Origin: Parahoeflea olei
GTDB taxonomy: Bacteria > Pseudomonadota > Alphaproteobacteria > Rhizobiales > Rhizobiaceae
Assembly: GCF_001703635.1 (NCBI RefSeq)
Contig: NZ_LQZT01000010.1
Coordinates: 1-64,000 of the forward strand
Length of the DNA stretch: 64,000 nucleotides
Direction of reading: 5' to 3'
The number at the start of each line of letters is the position of its first letter. Position 1 is the stretch's first letter. The translations under genes and the position numbers were made by a program. A model generated the notes under the pieces. It was not told the DNA's origin. It saw nothing but the letters and a program-made list of their open reading frames with translations, and ran no database searches. Shown here one piece after another: positions 53,260 to 63,649 of the stretch.

Positions 53260-53589
53260 ATGGATCAGAATTCCGCTTTGGACGCCTTCGCGGCCCTGAG
53301 CCAGGAAACGCGGCTCGCCGTGTTCCGGCTGCTGGTCGCCGCCGGCCCGGAAGGGCTCGCCTCCGGCGAAATCGGAGAGCGCCTGGGCGTGCGCCAGAAC
53401 ACGATGTCGACCAATCTCGGCATCCTGCTCAAGGCCGGACTGGTCCGCCGCGTCCGCGACGGCCGGAACGTGCGTTACCATGCCGATCACGCCGGCATAC
53501 GCGGGCTCATGGGCTTCCTCATCGAAGATTGCTGCGGCGGCCATCCGGAACTGTGCAGCCTGGAACCCCGGCAGCAATCCTGCGCCTGA
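53260..53589 (+). CDS. ArsR-family transcriptional regulator
   Basis: A 109-aa wHTH protein: FAALSQETRLAVFRLLVAAGPEGLASGEIGERLGVRQNTMSTNLGILLKAGLVRRVRDGRNVRYHAD (anchors SQETRLAVFRLL, NTMSTNLGIL, RYHAD). The C-terminal DCCGGHPELC cysteines resemble those of arsenite-sensing ArsR of rhizobia, but no ars gene lies nearby. The ribosome site is weak. Its stop is 6 bp from that of the convergent DUF2189 gene. Confidence 0.9.
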   Translation: MDQNSALDAFAALSQETRLAVFRLLVAAGPEGLASGEIGERLGVRQNTMSTNLGILLKAGLVRRVRDGRNVRYHADHAGIRGLMGFLIEDCCGGHPELCSLEPRQQSCA

Positions 53590-53595
53590 AGCCGG

Positions 53596-54393
53596 CTACA
53601 GGGGCGATGCCGCCCGCCGGTAGAGATGCCAGGTGGCATGACCGAGCACCGGCAGCACCACCAGAAGCCCCACGAACGCCGGCAGCAGCGCCAGCAGCGT
53701 GGCGACGCCCACGATGAACCCGAAGCCCAGCATCGGCACGGGGCTCTTCATCACCACCGCGATGCTGGTGATGATGGCGGTGACGAAATCGACCTCGCGT
53801 TCGGCCAGCATCGGCAGCGAGATCACGGTGGTTGAAAACAGCACCAGCGCCAGAAACCCGCCGACCAGGGTTCCGACCGCCAGGAATCCCCAGCCTTCGG
53901 GCGTCGTCAGCACGATGTCGACGAAGCGATCCCAGCTCGAAAACGACTTGAAGCCGAGAAACAGCGCGAACAGCAGCCGCACCTGGTAGATCCAGACCCA
54001 GAAGATGAACATGACGACGAAGGCCATCCAGCCGAGCTGGCGTTCGCGCTGGTGGAACACCTGCGCCAGCACGCCCCGGCGCGTAACCGGCTCGCCATGC
54101 GCCCGGCGGCGGCTGATCTCGTAGAGCCCGACGGCGACGAAGGGGCCCAGCAGCGGAAAGCCGATCGCCAGCGGAATGATCATCCAGGGCGCGCCGATCC
54201 GGTTGAGAAACGCCAGGATCGCGAAGCCTCCGAGCACATAGATGCCGCCGAAGAACAGCCCGAAGCCGGGATGGGCGAGAAAATCGCGCCACCCGTCCTT
54301 CAGGCTCGCGGTCACATCCTCGATCGAAACGGTGCGCAATGCGGGCACCCCAATCTGGCCGTGTCCGGCCAGGTCGGTCGTGTTGTTGGTCAT
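53596..54393 (-). CDS. DUF2189-family integral membrane protein
   Basis: A 265-aa protein with about six helices. An N-terminal soluble part (VRTVSIEDVTASLKDGWRDF, here LRTVSIEDV) is followed by HPGFGLFFGGIYVLGG, LGPFVAVGLYEISRRRAHGEPVT and WDRFVDIVLTTPEGWGFLAVG, which are DUF2189 hallmarks. Function is unknown; homologues sit near cytochrome oxidase genes in some alphaproteobacteria. ATG 54393 with GGGAGGA. Confidence 0.9.
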   Translation of the reverse strand: MTNNTTDLAGHGQIGVPALRTVSIEDVTASLKDGWRDFLAHPGFGLFFGGIYVLGGFAILAFLNRIGAPWMIIPLAIGFPLLGPFVAVGLYEISRRRAHGEPVTRRGVLAQVFHQRERQLGWMAFVVMFIFWVWIYQVRLLFALFLGFKSFSSWDRFVDIVLTTPEGWGFLAVGTLVGGFLALVLFSTTVISLPMLAEREVDFVTAIITSIAVVMKSPVPMLGFGFIVGVATLLALLPAFVGLLVVLPVLGHATWHLYRRAASPL

Positions 54394-54661
54394 ATGGTCC
54401 TCCCTCGCCGGCACCTCCCGTGCCGCAGGGACGTATTGACGCACCCCACGGTCACTGCCGACGATTTATAATGGTCCGGTTTCCGGCCGACCGCAATCCT
54501 CGATTCGGGCGCCGCGGGCGTTGCTTTGTCGTCCTGCGGCGCCGCAAGGCACTGGCAATAATGGTGCAATGCATTATCTAAGGGCCTGATTGCGGCGGCG
54601 CGAAATCCGGTTCCGGAAGCGCCATCGGAACCAATCCTGTCAATTCGCTCCGGAGTGGGCC

Positions 54662-55117
54662 ATGTCCGCCATAGTCATCATCATTGTCGTGCTCGCGACC
54701 GCATCGAGCGGCGCGATCTTCAAGCCGGGCGAGTGGTACCAACACTTGCGGCGGCCCTCCTGGACCCCGCCCAACTGGGCGTTTCCGCTGGTCTGGAGCA
54801 TCCTTTATGTCGCCATCGGCGTCTCGGGCTGGCTGCTCTGGCAGGCACAGGGCCTGAGCCTGGCGATGGTCGTCTGGGGCGCACAGATGGTGCTGAATGC
54901 TGCCTGGTCGTGGCTGTTCTTCGGGCTCAGGCGAATGGATCTCGCCTTTGTCGATGTCTGCGCGATGTTCGTGCTGATCGCCCTCTATATCGCGCTCGTA
55001 TTGCCCGTTTCGACGATCGCGGCACTTCTGTTCATGCCCTATGCCGCCTGGGTGATCGCCGCCGCCACGCTCAACCGCGCGGTTTGGCGCCTCAACCCGG
55101 AGGCAGTGCCGGGCTGA
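54662..55117 (+). CDS. tspO: TspO/MBR-family tryptophan-rich sensory protein
   Basis: A 151-aa protein with five helices. WYQHLRRPSWTPPNWAFPLVWSILYVAIGVSGWL (anchor RPSWTPPNW, WSILY) and NAAWSWLFFGLRRMDLAFVD are the TspO signature. It binds tetrapyrroles and porphyrin breakdown products. ATG 54662 after GGAG is preferred over 54590. Confidence 0.94.
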   Translation: MSAIVIIIVVLATASSGAIFKPGEWYQHLRRPSWTPPNWAFPLVWSILYVAIGVSGWLLWQAQGLSLAMVVWGAQMVLNAAWSWLFFGLRRMDLAFVDVCAMFVLIALYIALVLPVSTIAALLFMPYAAWVIAAATLNRAVWRLNPEAVPG

Positions 55118-55284
55118 ACCTGATGCGGCAGTTGGCCGCCCGCTCGCGCCGTGGCGGCCGATTGTGCCGCGCGCGGCGCGACAGACCCCGAAGCGGGCTT
55201 CCATTTCGCAAAAACGCGTTCTAGGTAAAGGGAACCGCACAAGCCACGCCGGCCCGTTTGCGTGAGAACTGTTCCGAGGCTTTC

Positions 55285-56526
55285 ATGACCCTGTCTCCCT
55301 TTGTCGCCCCACAAGCCCGCCGCGCGAGCGTCGCCGTCGATGTCGGCGGCGTGATGGTCGGCGGGGGCGCACCGGTGGTGGTGCAGTCGATGACCAACAC
55401 CGACACCGCCGACGTGGACGCCACCGTCGCCCAGGTGGCGGCCCTTAACCGCGCAGGCTCCGAGATCGTGCGCATCACCGTCGACCGCACCGAAAGTGCT
55501 GCCGCCGTGCCGCATATCCGCGAACGGCTCGAACGGCTCGGCCTCGACGTGCCGCTGGTGGGCGACTTCCATTATATCGGCCACACGCTTTTGGCCGAGC
55601 ACCCGGCCTGCGCGGAGGCGCTCGCCAAGTACCGGATCAATCCCGGCAATGTCGGCTTCAAGGACAAGAAGGACCGCCAGTTCGTCGAGATCGTCGAGAC
55701 GGCGATCCGCTACGGCAAGCCCGTGCGCATCGGCGTCAACTGGGGCTCGCTCGACCAGGTGCTGCTGACCCGGCTGATGGACGAGAACGCCGCCAATGGC
55801 TCGCCGCTGTCGGCCCGCGACGTCACCCGTGAAGCGATCATCCAGTCGGCGCTGCATTCCGCGGCGCTCGCCGAGGAGACCGGCCTTGGCCGCAACCGCA
55901 TCATCCTGTCGGCCAAGGTGAGCCAGGTCCAGGACCTGATCGCGGTCTATTCGGAACTTGCCCGCCGCTCCGACCATGCGCTGCATCTGGGCCTGACCGA
56001 AGCCGGAATGGGCTCGAAGGGCATCGTCGCCTCCGCCGCGGCCATGGGCATCGTGCTTCAGGCGGGCATCGGCGACACCATCCGCGTCTCGCTCACGCCT
56101 GAGCCTGGCGGCGACCGCACCCGCGAGGTCATCGTCGCCCAGGAACTGCTGCAGGTGATGGGATTCCGCCAGTTCCTGCCGGTGGTGGCCGCCTGCCCCG
56201 GCTGCGGCCGCACCACCTCGACCGTGTTCCAGCAGCTCGCCCGCACCATCGAGGACGATCTCAGGCGCAACATGCCGGTCTGGCGCGACAAATATCCCGG
56301 CGTCGAGGCGCTGCAGGTCGCCGTCATGGGCTGCATCGTCAACGGCCCCGGTGAATCGAAACACGCCGATATCGGCATCTCCCTTCCCGGCACCGGCGAA
56401 AGCCCCGCGGCGCCCGTCTTCATCGACGGCAAGAAGGCCGCCACCCTGCGCGGCCCGAAGATTGCCGAGGACTTCCAGGTGATGGTCGCCGATTATATCG
56501 AACAGCGGTTCGGCAAGTCTGCCTGA
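55285..56526 (+). CDS. ispG: 4-hydroxy-3-methylbut-2-enyl-diphosphate synthase
   Basis: A 413-aa [4Fe-4S] enzyme of the non-mevalonate isoprenoid path. TIM barrel: [55 protein letters not shown]. Cluster cysteines: CPGCGRTT (two) and [10 protein letters not shown] (third), with a C-terminal FIDGKK. It converts MEcPP to HMBPP. ispA, a later step, lies 5 kb to the right on the other strand. ATG 55285 gives the family N-terminus. Confidence 0.96.
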   Translation: MTLSPFVAPQARRASVAVDVGGVMVGGGAPVVVQSMTNTDTADVDATVAQVAALNRAGSEIVRITVDRTESAAAVPHIRERLERLGLDVPLVGDFHYIGHTLLAEHPACAEALAKYRINPGNVGFKDKKDRQFVEIVETAIRYGKPVRIGVNWGSLDQVLLTRLMDENAANGSPLSARDVTREAIIQSALHSAALAEETGLGRNRIILSAKVSQVQDLIAVYSELARRSDHALHLGLTEAGMGSKGIVASAAAMGIVLQAGIGDTIRVSLTPEPGGDRTREVIVAQELLQVMGFRQFLPVVAACPGCGRTTSTVFQQLARTIEDDLRRNMPVWRDKYPGVEALQVAVMGCIVNGPGESKHADIGISLPGTGESPAAPVFIDGKKAATLRGPKIAEDFQVMVADYIEQRFGKSA

Positions 56527-56711
56527 CCGCCTCCGGCGGCCTTGGCTGGCCTCGATCGCGACCGCTCCTGGCATCGCGGCAGGGGTCGGGCGCAACATAT
56601 CTGCATTTCTGATTTAAACGTCATTAAGCAAATCCCGCTAGTGTGCCGGCAACTGGCTGATGTGCCTGCGCGACCCCGATTCCGGCTGGTCTGCATTCTG
56701 CGGATTTCGAT

Positions 56712-58571
56712 ATGTTGTCATTTTTCAAAAAGCTCCCGTTGACGGCCCAGATCCTCGCGGGCGTCGCGCTCGTGCTCGTCGCGGCCGAGACCATCAAGGC
56801 GTCGATCGATCTCGCCGACACCCGGCAGCGGATCGTCCATGACGGCGAATTGCGCGGCAACGCCGCGCTCGACATGCTGGAAGCGGTGCATGTGCAGGCG
56901 ATGGTCAATCGCGGCCAGCTCGAGGAAGGCGACCCCGCGGTCGAAACCCTCAACGGCACCATGAAGCTGTTCTCGCAGGCCGACACCAATATCGACATCT
57001 GGATCGTGATGGCCGACAAGATCGCCGCCTTTCAGAGGGAGATGGGCCAGCCGGAGCTGCCCCCGCATGACCCGATCGACCGCGCCGCGCTCGACACCAC
57101 CGAGCCCCAGGCCGTCGTGGACGGCGAGAGCATGCGCCTGTCCCGCCCCGTGGTCCTGGGCCAGGGCAGTGCCGCCGACGAACGCTGCGCCGGCTGCCAT
57201 ACCGGCCTGATGGAGATCAACGACGGCGAAATTCTCGGCGCCTACAGCGCCTCGATCAATCTGGCGCCCGAATTCGCGGCCTTTCACGCGAGCCTGTGGA
57301 ACCGCGTGATGGCCGGCGGCGCCACCATTCTGGTCACGCTGGGCCTGATCATGGCAATGCTGCGCCTGACCACGCTCATGCCGCTGCGCCGGCTCGAAGC
57401 CGCGACCAGTCGGCTCGCCAGCGGCGACACCGACACCCCCACCGGCCTCGACCAGCGGCGCGACGAGATCGGCGCGCTGGCCCGGGCGCTCGAAGTCTTC
57501 CGCGCGGCCTTCATCGAGAAGAAGAAGCTTGAAGACGAGGCAGACCAGCATCGCCGCCAGGCGGAGGCCGACCGCATTGCCGCACAGGAGCGCGCCGACG
57601 CCGCCGCCGCCGAGCGGCTGCGCGTGGCCACCGCCGGCCTCGCCGCCGGTCTCAAGCAGCTGGCCGCGGGCGACCTGTCGACCCGTCTCGACCAGGCATT
57701 TGCCCCGGAGTTCGAAGCCCTGCGGGCCGATTTCAACGTCTCGGTCGAACAGCTCGGACAGACGCTGGCCGCTATCCACGACACCGCCGGCACCATCGAC
57801 ACCGGCTCGAACCAGATTTCGCGCAGCATCGAGGAACTGTCCGGCCGCACCGACCAGCAGTCCACGGCGCTCGGGGAAACCTCCGTCGCCCTCGGCCAGA
57901 TCACCACCAATGTGAAGGCCACGGCGGACCGGGTGACCGAGGCCCAGGCGGTCGCGGCCCTTGCCAATGAAAGCGCCCACCGCTCGGAGGCCGTGGTGGC
58001 CAATGCCGAACAGGCCATGGGCCGGATTCACGACTCTTCGCAACAGATCGCCAGCATCATCGGCGTGATCGACGAAATCGCCTTCCAGACCAACCTGCTC
58101 GCGCTCAATGCCGGGGTCGAGGCCGCGCGCGCGGGCGAGGCGGGCAAGGGCTTTGCGGTGGTGGCGCAGGAAGTGCGCGCGCTTGCCGGCCGCTCCTCCG
58201 AAGCCGCCAAGGAGATCCGCGAACTGATCGCCCATTCCGCCACCGAAGTGAATGGCGGCGTCGAGCATGTGCGCGAGGTCGGAGAGGCCCTGCAGCGGAT
58301 CAGCAGCCTGATCGTCGACATCAACGGCCACATGGAGGCCATCACCGTCGCGTCCCGGGAACAGGCGGGCGGCGTGAACTCGGTCAACCACGCGCTGGAA
58401 GGGCTCGAACACGTCACCCTCAAGAACGTGTCGATGATCGAGGACGCGACCCAGTCGACCGCAAGCCTGGCCGCACAGGCCAGCAAGCTTCGCGAGATGG
58501 TGGGCCGGTTCCGGCTCTCGGGCGACAGCAACCGGGCCACCTCCGGCTCCGGCCACTCGCGGGCGGCCTGA
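56712..58571 (+). CDS. Methyl-accepting chemotaxis protein with periplasmic heme-c-type sensor
   Basis: A 619-aa receptor. TM1 about 9-27; periplasmic domain about 30-195 with CAGCH at residues 159-163 (57186-57200), a c-type heme attachment motif, in a context ([14 protein letters not shown]) like DUF3365/Tll0287 heme domains; TM2 about 199-220; HAMP near 220-270; a second HAMP-like part at [18 protein letters not shown]; signalling tip [20 protein letters not shown]. It lacks an xWxxF tail. It may sense redox state, oxygen, NO or CO. The ribosome site is weak. Confidence 0.9.
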   Translation: MLSFFKKLPLTAQILAGVALVLVAAETIKASIDLADTRQRIVHDGELRGNAALDMLEAVHVQAMVNRGQLEEGDPAVETLNGTMKLFSQADTNIDIWIVMADKIAAFQREMGQPELPPHDPIDRAALDTTEPQAVVDGESMRLSRPVVLGQGSAADERCAGCHTGLMEINDGEILGAYSASINLAPEFAAFHASLWNRVMAGGATILVTLGLIMAMLRLTTLMPLRRLEAATSRLASGDTDTPTGLDQRRDEIGALARALEVFRAAFIEKKKLEDEADQHRRQAEADRIAAQERADAAAAERLRVATAGLAAGLKQLAAGDLSTRLDQAFAPEFEALRADFNVSVEQLGQTLAAIHDTAGTIDTGSNQISRSIEELSGRTDQQSTALGETSVALGQITTNVKATADRVTEAQAVAALANESAHRSEAVVANAEQAMGRIHDSSQQIASIIGVIDEIAFQTNLLALNAGVEAARAGEAGKGFAVVAQEVRALAGRSSEAAKEIRELIAHSATEVNGGVEHVREVGEALQRISSLIVDINGHMEAITVASREQAGGVNSVNHALEGLEHVTLKNVSMIEDATQSTASLAAQASKLREMVGRFRLSGDSNRATSGSGHSRAA

Positions 58572-58994
58572 CCGCATCCGGCAAGCCGCCGCGGGAACTG
58601 ACGCCGGCCACGCCCCAGCGGCTGCATGGGGGACTGAGGCGACCGGTTTAATGTTTCCGGGGAGCGCCCGGAACAGGACACAACCGGCACCCCGCAAGCG
58701 CCAGCCATCGGCGAGAAGGCGCGGCGGCCACCGCGACCTTGCGATTGCCTCCTTCGAACAGGAGGACAAGCCGGCAGCGCCAGACGCTGACCCGAGGCGA
58801 CACAAAAAAGTCCCGCGGGCGCGGGTTCGCAAGCGTCTCTGCAACGATCGCCGGTTCGCCGTTGCCCGTTTTCAGGCAAACCCAATCTTGGACAATCGGT
58901 TCGGCACGCCACAGCTGGCGTGGCGCGACGGCTCTCCGTGCATTTGCGTTGAGGGAGCGTCGGCTGGAGAACGCCGGAATTGCGCGGGCGCGCG
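58572..58994. other. Gene-free spacer between the heme receptor and the hybrid kinase
   Basis: About 420 bp between two converging genes. It contains a leftward terminator (58804-58826) and otherwise nothing I can name; the open frames here are short and lack ribosome sites. Confidence 0.45.
58804..58826 (-). terminator. Intrinsic terminator, leftward
   Basis: CCCGC-loop-GCGGG followed leftwards by a run of six Ts (AAAAAA at 58804-58809). It lies about 170 bp behind the hybrid kinase stop and probably ends that transcript. Confidence 0.65.
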
Positions 58995-61493
58995 TCAGGC
59001 CCGGCGCAACCGGTATCCGCCCCTGTCGACGAGTTCGGGCATCCAGCGGTCGATCATCGCGCCGAGTTTCTCGGGCGAGATCGGCTTGGACAGGTAGTCG
59101 TCCATGCCCGCTGCCAGGCAGCGGTCCTCGTCGCCCTTGAGCGAATGGGCGGTGACGGCAATGATCGGCGTTGGCGAGAGCCCCATTTCGGCTTCGATGC
59201 TGCGGATCTTGCGCGTCGCGTCGAGACCGTTGAGTTCCGGCATCGAGACATCCATCAGCATCAGCGTCGGGCGCAACTGCTCCCACATCCGCACCGCTTC
59301 CCGACCATTGACGGCGAGACAATGCCGGTAGCCCATGTCATCGAGCGTCTGCTTGAAGACGATCTGGTTGATCGGATTGTCCTCCGCCACCAGCACCAGC
59401 GGTTCGGTGCGCGTCGCCGGATCGTCGTCGTGGATGGCCTCGCCGCCATCGGCCGGCGCGTCCGGCAAGGGCGCGACCGCGGAAGCGTCCGGCCCGGTTG
59501 CGCCGGGGACGTCTGCGGCCACGGCCGGTGCCGCCTGCGGCTGGTTGAGCGCCATCTGCACCGTCTTGCGCAGTTGCGCGGTGCGCACCGGCTTGGTCAA
59601 TTGCGCAAAGATGCCGAGGTCGTTGAGCGCTTCGAGCTGGTCCGCCTGGTCCACCGAGGAGAGCACCAGAATCGGCGTATGCGCGATCATCGGCTCGCTG
59701 CGGATCGCCCGCGCCACCTCCGCGCCCGACATGCCGGGCATCTGGAAATCGAGCACCACCAGATCGATGCCGATGCCCAGGTTCGAGCGGGCGTGACGCA
59801 ACAGTTCGAGCCCGATCTCGCCGCCTTCCACCGCCACGCAGTCAAATCCCCAGTCGCGGATCTGCTCGGTCAGGATCATGCGGTTGATAGCGTTGTCGTC
59901 GATCACCAGCACCCGGCGACCCGGCAGGCTCACCGCCTCGGGATTTTCCGCGGCCGGCTCACCATGCACGTCCATTTCGATGGTGAAGCTGAAAGTGGAG
60001 CCGACGCCCACCTCGCTTTCGCACTTGATCCTGCCGCCCATCAGCTCGACCAGCCGCGTGGCGATCGCAAGCCCCAGACCGGTGCCCTCGTGCTTGCGGG
60101 TCGAAGAGCCGTCGACCTGGCTGAACTTGTCGAAGATCGTGTCGATCTTGTCGGCCGGGATGCCGATGCCGGTGTCGCGCACCGCGACCGAGATCGCCAG
60201 CCGCTCGGGCCGCGCGCCGTCATTGAGCTTGCGCCAGTTGATGTCGACCATGACATGGCCCTGCTCGGTGAATTTCACCGCATTGCCGACGAGATTGGTA
60301 AGGATCTGACGGATCCGTCCGGGATCGCCGATCAGCTTGTCCGGAAGACCCGGCGCGATGCGCACCACCAGCTCGATGTCCTTTTCCACCACCCGCGAGG
60401 ACATCAGCGTCGCCACGTCCTCGGTGGTGTCGACCAGATTGAACGGCTTCGGGTTCAGCACCATCTGGCCGGCGTCGATCTTCGAGAAATCGAGGATGTC
60501 GTTGATGATCTCCAAGAGCGCATTGCCGGATTTCAGAATGACGTCGGTGAAGGTGCGCTGGCGCGTGTCGAGGTCGGTGCGGGTCAGCAGCTCGGCCATG
60601 CCCAGCACCCCGTTCATCGGGGTGCGGATCTCGTGGCTCATGGTGGCCAGGAACTCGGACTTGGCGCGGTCGCCCATCTGCGCCTTGGCCAGGGCCAGGT
60701 CGAGCTCGCGGGTCTTGGCCTGCAGCCGCTTGATCATCTGCCGGATGATGATGTCGATCGGCACAAAGACGCCGATGCCGAGCACCAGCAGGATTCCCAG
60801 CGTCGCCATGATGTAGCGCTGCAGCAGGGCACCCTGGATCAGCGAGGTGTTCGCCAGGTAATCGCGAAGCTGCTCCTGAACATAGACATTGGTGACGTGG
60901 ATCACCTCCTCGTACATGGCGTTGATCTCGCGACCGGCCCAGTACATGTCCTTCTTGGTGCGCACATTGTCGAGCCGCTCGGCATCGAGCATCTGCATGA
61001 AATGCTCAAACGGATCTTCATTGGTCATGTAGCGCGAGCGCGACACGATCTCGGCGGTCATCGCCGCCGGCGCCTGGACCCAGTCGCGGCGCAGATGCTC
61101 GATCTTCCAGCGCGCCCGTTCGAACCGGAACCGCAGGCTCGACAGGGCCGAGATCAGGTCGTTGTCGACCGGCATGAGTTCACGAAGCCGCCGCTTTTCC
61201 GCAAGCGTTGCCTTGGCCAGGCGCGGATCGACAAAGGACTGGAAATTCGCATAGGTCTGCGCCAGCCGGTCGCTGCGGCTGGCAATGGCCGACATGTCGC
61301 GGTCGAGTTCGGCGAAGCGTGACGACAGTTCGCTGATCTGCTGGATCGACAGGTTGCGCTTGTTCTGTTCGAGGAAGAAGAATGTGCAGATGATCGCGAT
61401 CGCCATCAGCGAAACAATCAATCCGATGCGCAACGAAATGACCGATCGGCGCGCGACCGAGGTTTCATCCTGATCTTTGCTGGCTTCTGTCAT
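58995..61493 (-). CDS. Hybrid sensor histidine kinase with two receiver domains
   Basis: An 832-aa protein. TM1 about 20-42, a periplasmic helical region to about 240 with no named sensor domain, TM2 about 242-262. HisKA with SEFLATMSHEIRTPMNGVLG (His about 304), HATPase with NLVGNAVKFTEQGH, DTGIGIP, GTGLGLAI. Two receivers follow: LVVLDFQMPGMSG and LMLMDVSMPELNG, both with phosphoryl aspartate and a Lys (TKPV, SKPI). There is no Hpt domain, so a separate Hpt protein is expected. No cognate regulator is adjacent. ATG 61493 is chosen over GTG 61547. Confidence 0.94.
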   Translation of the reverse strand: MTEASKDQDETSVARRSVISLRIGLIVSLMAIAIICTFFFLEQNKRNLSIQQISELSSRFAELDRDMSAIASRSDRLAQTYANFQSFVDPRLAKATLAEKRRLRELMPVDNDLISALSSLRFRFERARWKIEHLRRDWVQAPAAMTAEIVSRSRYMTNEDPFEHFMQMLDAERLDNVRTKKDMYWAGREINAMYEEVIHVTNVYVQEQLRDYLANTSLIQGALLQRYIMATLGILLVLGIGVFVPIDIIIRQMIKRLQAKTRELDLALAKAQMGDRAKSEFLATMSHEIRTPMNGVLGMAELLTRTDLDTRQRTFTDVILKSGNALLEIINDILDFSKIDAGQMVLNPKPFNLVDTTEDVATLMSSRVVEKDIELVVRIAPGLPDKLIGDPGRIRQILTNLVGNAVKFTEQGHVMVDINWRKLNDGARPERLAISVAVRDTGIGIPADKIDTIFDKFSQVDGSSTRKHEGTGLGLAIATRLVELMGGRIKCESEVGVGSTFSFTIEMDVHGEPAAENPEAVSLPGRRVLVIDDNAINRMILTEQIRDWGFDCVAVEGGEIGLELLRHARSNLGIGIDLVVLDFQMPGMSGAEVARAIRSEPMIAHTPILVLSSVDQADQLEALNDLGIFAQLTKPVRTAQLRKTVQMALNQPQAAPAVAADVPGATGPDASAVAPLPDAPADGGEAIHDDDPATRTEPLVLVAEDNPINQIVFKQTLDDMGYRHCLAVNGREAVRMWEQLRPTLMLMDVSMPELNGLDATRKIRSIEAEMGLSPTPIIAVTAHSLKGDEDRCLAAGMDDYLSKPISPEKLGAMIDRWMPELVDRGGYRLRRA

Positions 61494-61728
61494 GGCTCTG
61501 GCGGCACCTGTTTTCAAAGATGATGCCGCAAGTAGGTTAATAAACACGTATGAAACGTAAGGATGCGGAAACCGGCCGCCGGATCGACACAGCCGCGCCC
61601 ATCCGCTCCCTCAACGCGAGCAGCCCCCATGCCGCCTGCGGAGAGGCAAGCCTGCCCGATGCAGGTGAATGCGACAAAATCAGAGATAGCGGCCGCCCGT
61701 CGCGTCTCAAAAGCCGGCGCGTGGCACC

Positions 61729-62646
61729 CTAGCGGTCGCGGCTGGCGATGAAACGGGCGGTTTCGACAAGGGTATGGCCCGCGTCGCCGAACGGTTCGAG
61801 CAACACTGCGGCCTCCTGCACCAGCGTGTCGAGGCGCGCGCGCGCCGCATCGACCCCGTGGAGCGACACCAGCGTCCCCTTGCCGCGGCCGGCATCCTTG
61901 CCGGCGGCCTTGCCGAGCGTGGCCGCGTCGGAGGTGACGTCGAGCAGATCGTCGGCAAGCTGGAAGGCAAGTCCGATGATTTCGCCGAACCGGGTCATGC
62001 GCGCGAGCGTTTGCGCATCCGCGCCCGAGGTGAGCGCGCCCGCCGCGCAGGCATAGCGCAGCAATGCCCCGGTCTTCATCGCCTGCAACCGCACGATTCC
62101 GGCTTCGTCCGGCGCCACCCGTTCGGCATGAAGGTCGAGCGCCTGCCCGCCGACCATGCCGCCCACGCCGGCGGCGCGGGAGAGCTGGCCGATCAGCGCA
62201 AGCCTGGCCTGGTCCGGCAAATGCGTTTCCGGCGCGGCGAGAATGTCGAAGGCCATGGTGAGCAGCGCGTCTCCCGCCAGAATCGCGGTCGCCTCATCGA
62301 AGGCGACATGCACCGTCGGCTGGCCGCGCCTCAGATCGTCGTCGTCCATCGCCGGCAGATCGTCATGGATCAGCGAATAGCAGTGGATGCATTCAAGCGC
62401 CGCGGCAACCCGGAGTGCCGCATCCCGCGGGCCGCCGAGCATCCGCACCGTCTCGATCACCAGGAACGGGCGCAACCGCTTGCCGCCGTTGAGCACGCCA
62501 TGGCGCATCGCCTGCATCAGATGCGGCGGGCGGCCGATCTCGCCCTCGAGCGGGGTTTCGGAAAGAAGGGCAGCGAGCAGCGCCGCCACATCCCGCGCCG
62601 CACCGTCGAGCCGTGCGGCAAAGCTGTCTTCATGTGCCATGTCCAT
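61729..62646 (-). CDS. ispA: Polyprenyl (farnesyl) diphosphate synthase
   Basis: A 305-aa enzyme. First Asp-rich motif [19 protein letters not shown], second [11 protein letters not shown], with [19 protein letters not shown] and [10 protein letters not shown]. The layout with DDLPAMDDD is that of IspA-type farnesyl/geranyl diphosphate synthases. It makes C10-C15 prenyl diphosphates from IPP and DMAPP. Start ATG 62646 or 62640; neither has a strong ribosome site. It diverges from mtgA. Confidence 0.93.
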   Translation of the reverse strand: MDMAHEDSFAARLDGAARDVAALLAALLSETPLEGEIGRPPHLMQAMRHGVLNGGKRLRPFLVIETVRMLGGPRDAALRVAAALECIHCYSLIHDDLPAMDDDDLRRGQPTVHVAFDEATAILAGDALLTMAFDILAAPETHLPDQARLALIGQLSRAAGVGGMVGGQALDLHAERVAPDEAGIVRLQAMKTGALLRYACAAGALTSGADAQTLARMTRFGEIIGLAFQLADDLLDVTSDAATLGKAAGKDAGRGKGTLVSLHGVDAARARLDTLVQEAAVLLEPFGDAGHTLVETARFIASRDR

Positions 62647-62807
62647 ATCGGGTTTCTTGCCATGCCGCGCCGCGCGCGGCAACGGTTTGTTTGTGTCCCG
62701 CGCCCGCCCGCCGGGGCTGGCATTGCAGCCGCAAGCTGGGTAAGGACAAGGGCAGGAAAGCAAGCAGGCGCCGCCGGCAGCGGCGCCTTTCATCCAGGGA
62801 AAGCCAG

Positions 62808-63569
62808 GTGGCCAGAAAGACCAGCAGCGAGACTTCCCGGCCGCAACAGGCCTGGCCGGAGCCCGGGCGTGACAAACCGCCGCGCCGCGCCATCTGGTGG
62901 CGGCTGGGGAAATGGCTCGTGCTGCTGCTGCTGGCGGTGGTGGCCCTGCCCTATCTGCTGATCCCGCTCTACGCGCTGCCGCAGATCCGCCCGGTGTCCA
63001 CGCTGATGCTCGGCGAGGTGCTGACAGGCCGCGCCTATGAGCGCCAGTGGGTCGGGTTCGACGACATCGCCCCGGTGCTGGTGCAATCGGTGATGATGTC
63101 GGAAGACGGAAAATACTGCACCCATTCGGGCATCGACTGGGAGGCGCTGAACATGGTGATCGACAACGCGCTCGAAGGCGAAGCCACCCGCGGCGCCAGC
63201 ACCATCGCCATGCAGACGGCCAAGAACCTGTTCCTGCCCTCCTCCAGAACGGTCGTGCGCAAGGCGCTGGAGATCCCGCTGGCGATGTGGATGGATGCGG
63301 TCTGGTCGAAGCGACGGCTGATGGAGATCTATCTCAACGTCGCCGAATGGGCGCCGGGCATCTATGGCGCGGAAGCCGCGGCGCAGGCCTATTTCGGGGT
63401 TCCGGCGGCGAAACTGTCGCCGCGCCAGTCGGCGCTGATGGCGGTCACGCTGCCCAATCCGATCCGGCGCAATGCCGCCGATCCCTCCGCCGCCATGCGC
63501 AAGCTCGCCCGGGTGATCGAGCAGCGGGCGCGGCAATCGGGCGCCTACATCAAATGTCTTTATGACTGA
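62808..63569 (+). CDS. mtgA: Monofunctional biosynthetic peptidoglycan transglycosylase
   Basis: A 253-aa GT51 enzyme. A basic cytoplasmic start, one TM (about 32-55, [19 protein letters not shown]), then [21 protein letters not shown] (catalytic Glu in the EDGKY motif), [28 protein letters not shown] and [26 protein letters not shown]. It polymerises lipid II glycan chains. Start GTG 62808 with AGGGAAA is preferred to the much longer upstream frame, which overlaps ispA in antisense. Confidence 0.94.
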   Translation: MARKTSSETSRPQQAWPEPGRDKPPRRAIWWRLGKWLVLLLLAVVALPYLLIPLYALPQIRPVSTLMLGEVLTGRAYERQWVGFDDIAPVLVQSVMMSEDGKYCTHSGIDWEALNMVIDNALEGEATRGASTIAMQTAKNLFLPSSRTVVRKALEIPLAMWMDAVWSKRRLMEIYLNVAEWAPGIYGAEAAAQAYFGVPAAKLSPRQSALMAVTLPNPIRRNAADPSAAMRKLARVIEQRARQSGAYIKCLYD

Positions 63570-63649
63570 GTTCAACTGAATTCGCTTTGCCGGCGCCCGG
63601 CGCCATGCGACCAAATCCTCCTCGCTCCAACAGCCGACAGGAGGCCCCG

